In this document: positions 5,979-8,725 of the stretch, piece by piece
Layout: every line of letters begins with the position of its first letter
How positions within the stretch are numbered: the first letter of the stretch is position 1
NCBI GenBank assembly: GCA_905215835.1
Contig: CAJMRR010000083.1
Location: forward strand, 1-8,725
Direction of reading: 5' to 3'
DNA length: 8,725 nucleotides
Source: an uncultured bacterium
GTDB taxonomy: Bacteria; Actinomycetota; Coriobacteriia; Coriobacteriales; Coriobacteriaceae
Notes under the pieces: model-generated
The model's input: only the letters and a program-made list of their open reading frames with translations
Databases searched by the model: none
What the model was told of the DNA's origin: nothing
Made by a program: the position numbers and the translations under genes

Positions 5979-6018
5979 GGCGTAGGCCGCCTGGAGTACC
6001 ATCCAGGCGGCCTACGCC
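5979..6018. terminator. Strong hairpin between convergent DUF134-NifX and ffh genes
   Basis: The arms GGCGTAGGCCGCCTGG (5979-5994) and its exact complement (6003-6018) form a perfect 16-bp stem with an 8-base loop. It lies 57 bases after the DUF134-NifX stop and 20 bases after the ffh stop on the other strand. In the minus direction it is followed by GTTTGTT, a weak U-rich tail; in the plus direction there is no T run. It most likely ends the smc-ftsY-ffh transcript and may serve both directions. Confidence 0.7.
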
Positions 6019-6038
6019 ATACACGACTCAACCAGTCG

Positions 6039-7514
6039 TTACTTCTTATTGCGCATCTGCGCTTCCATCTGACGCAGCAGGTCCATATCGGACTTAGGAC
6101 CGCCCATTCCCAGGCCGCCCATGCCGCCCAGGCCCATGGCATCCAGACCGGGAATATTGGGCATGCGCATCTTTTTGCCCTTCTTACCCTTTTTGCCCTT
6201 CTTGCCGCCGGCCTGTGCCTGATTGGCCATCGTGCGCATGCGGCCCATCATCTTGTTCATCTCGCCCCACTGCTTCATAAGGCTATTGACCTCGGTGGGG
6301 GTCACGCCGGCGCCCTTGGCAATGCGGGCACGGCGCTGGCCATTAATGATGGAGGGACGCAGACGCTCCTCCTTGGTCATCGACATGATAATGGCCTCGT
6401 TCTTATCGAAGATGCCCTCGTCCAGGTTGCCACCCATCTGGTTGAGCGCACGCTGGCCGCCGGGGAGCATGCCCAGGATGCCCTTCATGCCGCCCATCTT
6501 CTTGACGGCCTTCATCTGGTCGAGCATGTCGTTCATGGTGAAGCCCTCGCGCAGCATTCGCTCGGCAGCCTCGAGCTGCTCGGCGTCGGCCGCCTCCTGG
6601 GCCTTCTCGATAATGCCGACAACGTCGCCCATGCCAAGAATGCGCTTGGCCATACGATCGGGATAGAACGGCTCCAGCGAATCGGGCTTCTCGCCCATGC
6701 TCACGAACTTGATGGGCTTGCCGGTCACCTGGCGCACGGAAAGCGCGCCGCCGCCACGGGCATCGCCGTCGAGCTTGGAGATGATCACGCCGTCAAAGTC
6801 GGTGCGCTCGGCGAAGGTCGAGACGACGTTGACAATATCCTGGCCGGTCATGGCATCGACGACCATCAGCACCTGATCGGGCTTGACGGCCTTCTTGATG
6901 TCCACGGCCTCCTGCATCATCTGCTCGTCGATCTGCAGACGACCGGCGGTATCGACGATGACCACGTCGCGCAGGTGGTCGACGGCCTCCTGGATGGCGC
7001 CCTTGGCGATATCGACCGGGTGCTCGCCGTCACCGCGGAAGACCGGCACGCCGATCTCTCCGCCAAGCGTGGCCAGCTGGTCGGCAGCGGCAGGACGATA
7101 GACGTCGCACGCGGCGAGTAGCGGTGAGCGACCCTGCTTCTTGAGCAGATAAGCCAGCTTTACGGCTGCCGTAGTCTTACCGGAGCCCTGCAGGCCCACG
7201 AGCATGATGACATTGGGGATGCGGTTGCTAAAGACGAGCTTGCTCTCGGTGGAACCGAGCATCTCGGTGAGCTCGTCGAGCACGATCTTGACGACGTTTT
7301 GCGCCGGTGACAGCGACTCCATGACCTCGGCGGTCATGCAGCGCTCCTTGGTCTTGGCGACAAACTCCTTGACGACCTTAAAGTTGACGTCGGCCTCGAG
7401 CAACGCCATGCGAATGTCGCGCATGGCAGAGGTGATATCGGCCTCGGTCAGCTTACCCTTGCCGCGCAGGCGGTCAAATGTGTCGTTGAGGCGATCGCTC
7501 AGGGAATCAAACAC
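6039..7514 (-). CDS. ffh: Signal recognition particle GTPase Ffh (SRP54)
   Basis: Binds signal peptides and 4.5S/SRP RNA and delivers ribosomes to FtsY at the membrane. The protein is 491 residues, longer than the usual ~450. The N domain carries ALLEADVNFKVV (37-48). The G domain has P-loop GLQGSGKTT (107-115), DVYRPAAADQL (137-147), DTAGR (188-192) and SKLDGDARGGGAL (246-258). The M domain is Met-rich, with the RNA-binding helices around SIINGQRRARIAKGAGV (388-404). The extra length is a C-terminal tail with GKKGKKGKKGKK (437-448) followed by a Gly/Met-rich segment. The start is GTG 7514 with AAGGAG six bases upstream; this site overlaps the ftsY stop codon TAA (7525-7527), so the two genes are probably translationally coupled. 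It is the last gene of the smc-ftsY-ffh operon, before a strong hairpin. Confidence 0.97.
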   Translation of the reverse strand: MFDSLSDRLNDTFDRLRGKGKLTEADITSAMRDIRMALLEADVNFKVVKEFVAKTKERCMTAEVMESLSPAQNVVKIVLDELTEMLGSTESKLVFSNRIPNVIMLVGLQGSGKTTAAVKLAYLLKKQGRSPLLAACDVYRPAAADQLATLGGEIGVPVFRGDGEHPVDIAKGAIQEAVDHLRDVVIVDTAGRLQIDEQMMQEAVDIKKAVKPDQVLMVVDAMTGQDIVNVVSTFAERTDFDGVIISKLDGDARGGGALSVRQVTGKPIKFVSMGEKPDSLEPFYPDRMAKRILGMGDVVGIIEKAQEAADAEQLEAAERMLREGFTMNDMLDQMKAVKKMGGMKGILGMLPGGQRALNQMGGNLDEGIFDKNEAIIMSMTKEERLRPSIINGQRRARIAKGAGVTPTEVNSLMKQWGEMNKMMGRMRTMANQAQAGGKKGKKGKKGKKMRMPNIPGLDAMGLGGMGGLGMGGPKSDMDLLRQMEAQMRNKK

Positions 7515-7524
7515 TAGTCACTCC

Positions 7525-8442
7525 TTAATTGGACTCGCCCACCAGGGCGCGGCAGAAATCTTTGGCATTGAACTCCTGCAGGTCATCGACCTGCTCGCCC
7601 ACGCCCACGCGCAGGATCGGGAGCTTGAGTTTCTCGGCCACGGCCATGGCGATACCGCCCTTAGCCGTGCCGTCGAGCTTAGTCATGATAATACCGTCCA
7701 GGCCCAGCGCCTCGTTAAACTCGAGCGCCTGGTTCAGACCGTTTTGGCCCGTCGCGGCGTCAATCACAAGCACGACCGAAACCGGCATGGGACCGGCGGC
7801 CATATTGGCGGCGCGCTTACGGGTCACATTGACCACCTTGGCGAGCTCGCGCATGAGCTCAGGGCTCGTGTGCAGACGGCCGGCGGTATCGATGAGCACC
7901 AGGTCACTGCCGCGCTTATCGGCCTCGTCGAGCACGTCATAGCACACGCTCGCCGGATCGGAGCCGCGGTCACGCTTGATAACCGGTACGCCGGCACGCT
8001 GCCCCCACACATCGAGCTGCTCGATGGCGGCGGCGCGGAAGGTGTCGGCCGAACCGATCACCACGTTCTTGCCGCGGGCAGCCATGGCGCTCGCGATCTT
8101 ACCGACCGTCGTGGTCTTGCCGGCACCGTTAATGCCCACAAACAGCACGCAGCTCGGCGTATCGGAAAACGGATCTCGCTCGATGGGCACAAAGTGCTGC
8201 TCAAGCTGCTCGGCCAGGGCACGGCGAAGCTGCGGAGCGGTCTTGAGGTTCTTCTTGGCAGCGGCATCGCGCAGGTCATCGGAGACCTTGATAGCGACCT
8301 CGGCGCCCATGTCACCCATGACGAGGGTGTCCTCCAGGTCCTCCCAAAAATCCTCGTCGACCTCGCCGCCAAAGTAGAAGACCTCGTTGAGGGCCTCGCG
8401 GCTGCGCTCAAGTCCGCGCGAGAGAGCATCGAAGAATCCCAT
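7525..8442 (-). CDS. ftsY: Signal recognition particle receptor FtsY
   Basis: SRP receptor GTPase that forms a complex with Ffh at the membrane and hands the ribosome to the Sec translocon. The protein is 305 residues: an NG core with only a short N-terminal stretch (MGFFDALSRGLERSREAL), lacking the long acidic A domain of E. coli FtsY, so membrane contact presumably relies on the amphipathic N-terminal helix. GTPase motifs: GINGAGKTTT (103-112), DTFRAAAIEQL (133-143), DTAGR (185-189), TKLDGTAKGG (254-263) and GEQVDDLQEF (282-291). The N-domain segment VMGDMGAEVA (41-50) replaces the more usual LLxADVG-type wording. The ATG at 8442 overlaps the smc stop codon by one base (TAATG) and has no good Shine-Dalgarno of its own, so translation probably depends on ribosomes finishing smc. 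Confidence 0.97.
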   Translation of the reverse strand: MGFFDALSRGLERSREALNEVFYFGGEVDEDFWEDLEDTLVMGDMGAEVAIKVSDDLRDAAAKKNLKTAPQLRRALAEQLEQHFVPIERDPFSDTPSCVLFVGINGAGKTTTVGKIASAMAARGKNVVIGSADTFRAAAIEQLDVWGQRAGVPVIKRDRGSDPASVCYDVLDEADKRGSDLVLIDTAGRLHTSPELMRELAKVVNVTRKRAANMAAGPMPVSVVLVIDAATGQNGLNQALEFNEALGLDGIIMTKLDGTAKGGIAMAVAEKLKLPILRVGVGEQVDDLQEFNAKDFCRALVGESN

Positions 8443-8725
8443 TATGCATTCACGACCTTTCCGGTTTCGCGATCGAGTTTTTGCGAGACGACGCGACTGA
8501 CGCCGTCGGCTTGCATCGAGACGCCATAGAGGACGTCAGCGTCCTCCATAGTACGGCGCTGATGCGAGATAACCAAGAGCTGCGTATCGGAACGCAACAC
8601 ATCGAGCGCGCCGATGAGCTTGGACAGGTTGGCGTCATCGAGCGCCGCCTCGACCTCGTCCAGCACATAGAACGGCACCGTGCGCGTGCGATACACGGCA
8701 AAGAGCAGGGCGAGCGCCGTCAGAC
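8442..8725 (-). CDS. smc: Chromosome segregation protein SMC, C-terminal end (partial)
   Basis: SMC proteins are ATPases that organise and separate chromosomes together with ScpA/ScpB. Only the last ~94 residues are present; the gene continues beyond the right edge. The visible part is the C-terminal ATPase lobe: LTALALLFAVYRTR, which follows the ABC signature LSGGEK just outside the window; Walker B and D-loop PFYVLDEVEAALDDANL; then the switch His in QLLVISHQRRTMEDADVLYGVSM. It ends shortly after at TAA (8442-8444). RecN or Rad50 are less likely because LDEVEAALDDAN and SHQRRTMEDAD are typical of SMC, and the smc-ftsY order is common in Gram-positive bacteria. Confidence 0.95.
   Translation of the reverse strand, partial: LTALALLFAVYRTRTVPFYVLDEVEAALDDANLSKLIGALDVLRSDTQLLVISHQRRTMEDADVLYGVSMQADGVSRVVSQKLDRETGKVVNA

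Noticed and set aside
7204..8529. A 441-codon open frame on the plus strand opposite ffh and ftsY
   Set aside because: It is antisense to two certain genes with full motif support, its product is low in complexity and unlike any family, and long antisense frames are expected in GC-rich DNA.

Overview
The window looks like a chromosomal stretch from a moderately GC-rich, gut-type actinobacterium of the class Coriobacteriia, most likely Collinsella or a close relative. This is inferred from codon use, the smc-ftsY-ffh order, and proteins that are actinobacterial in composition but include Clostridia-like ThyA and DHFR types. No rRNA, tRNA, CRISPR array, insertion sequence or phage gene is visible. 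Nearly all of it is ordinary housekeeping DNA with short intergenic gaps, the longest 218 bases.

Layout, left to right. (1) The 5' end of ftsH (minus strand, running off the left edge). (2) Divergent from it, a cobO/btuR-type corrinoid adenosyltransferase gene on the plus strand, interrupted by an in-frame TGA at codon 34 and so probably a pseudogene. (3) On the minus strand, a MATE-family efflux transporter, a SpoU/TrmH-type RNA 2'-O-methyltransferase, then folA (DHFR) and thyA. In transcription order thyA precedes folA; they are translationally coupled and form the dTMP/folate recycling pair. (4) A 218-base divergent intergenic region with a promoter and palindrome for thyA and a separate promoter with two palindromic operator-like boxes for the next gene. 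(5) On the plus strand, a fusion of a DUF134/UPF0251 helix-turn-helix domain to a NifX/NifB-like (dinitrogenase iron-molybdenum cofactor) domain with a His/Cys-rich tail. (6) Convergent to it across a strong hairpin, the minus-strand operon smc (3' end only) - ftsY - ffh: chromosome organisation, then SRP receptor, then SRP GTPase.

The most interesting part is the DUF134-NifX gene. Two near-identical TGACATATGTCA-type boxes, 53 bp apart centre to centre, bracket its predicted promoter, suggesting autoregulation through a DNA loop or cooperative binding. At the exact boundary between its two domains lies a perfect Shine-Dalgarno sequence (AAAGGAGGT) seven bases before an in-frame ATG. This suggests that the gene makes both a DNA-binding full-length protein and a free metal-cofactor-binding domain. 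Other points worth a look are the nonsense codon in cobO, a near-perfect palindrome over the thyA -35 box, a palindrome spanning exactly the two stop codons of convergent genes, and a divergent Met20 loop in DHFR.
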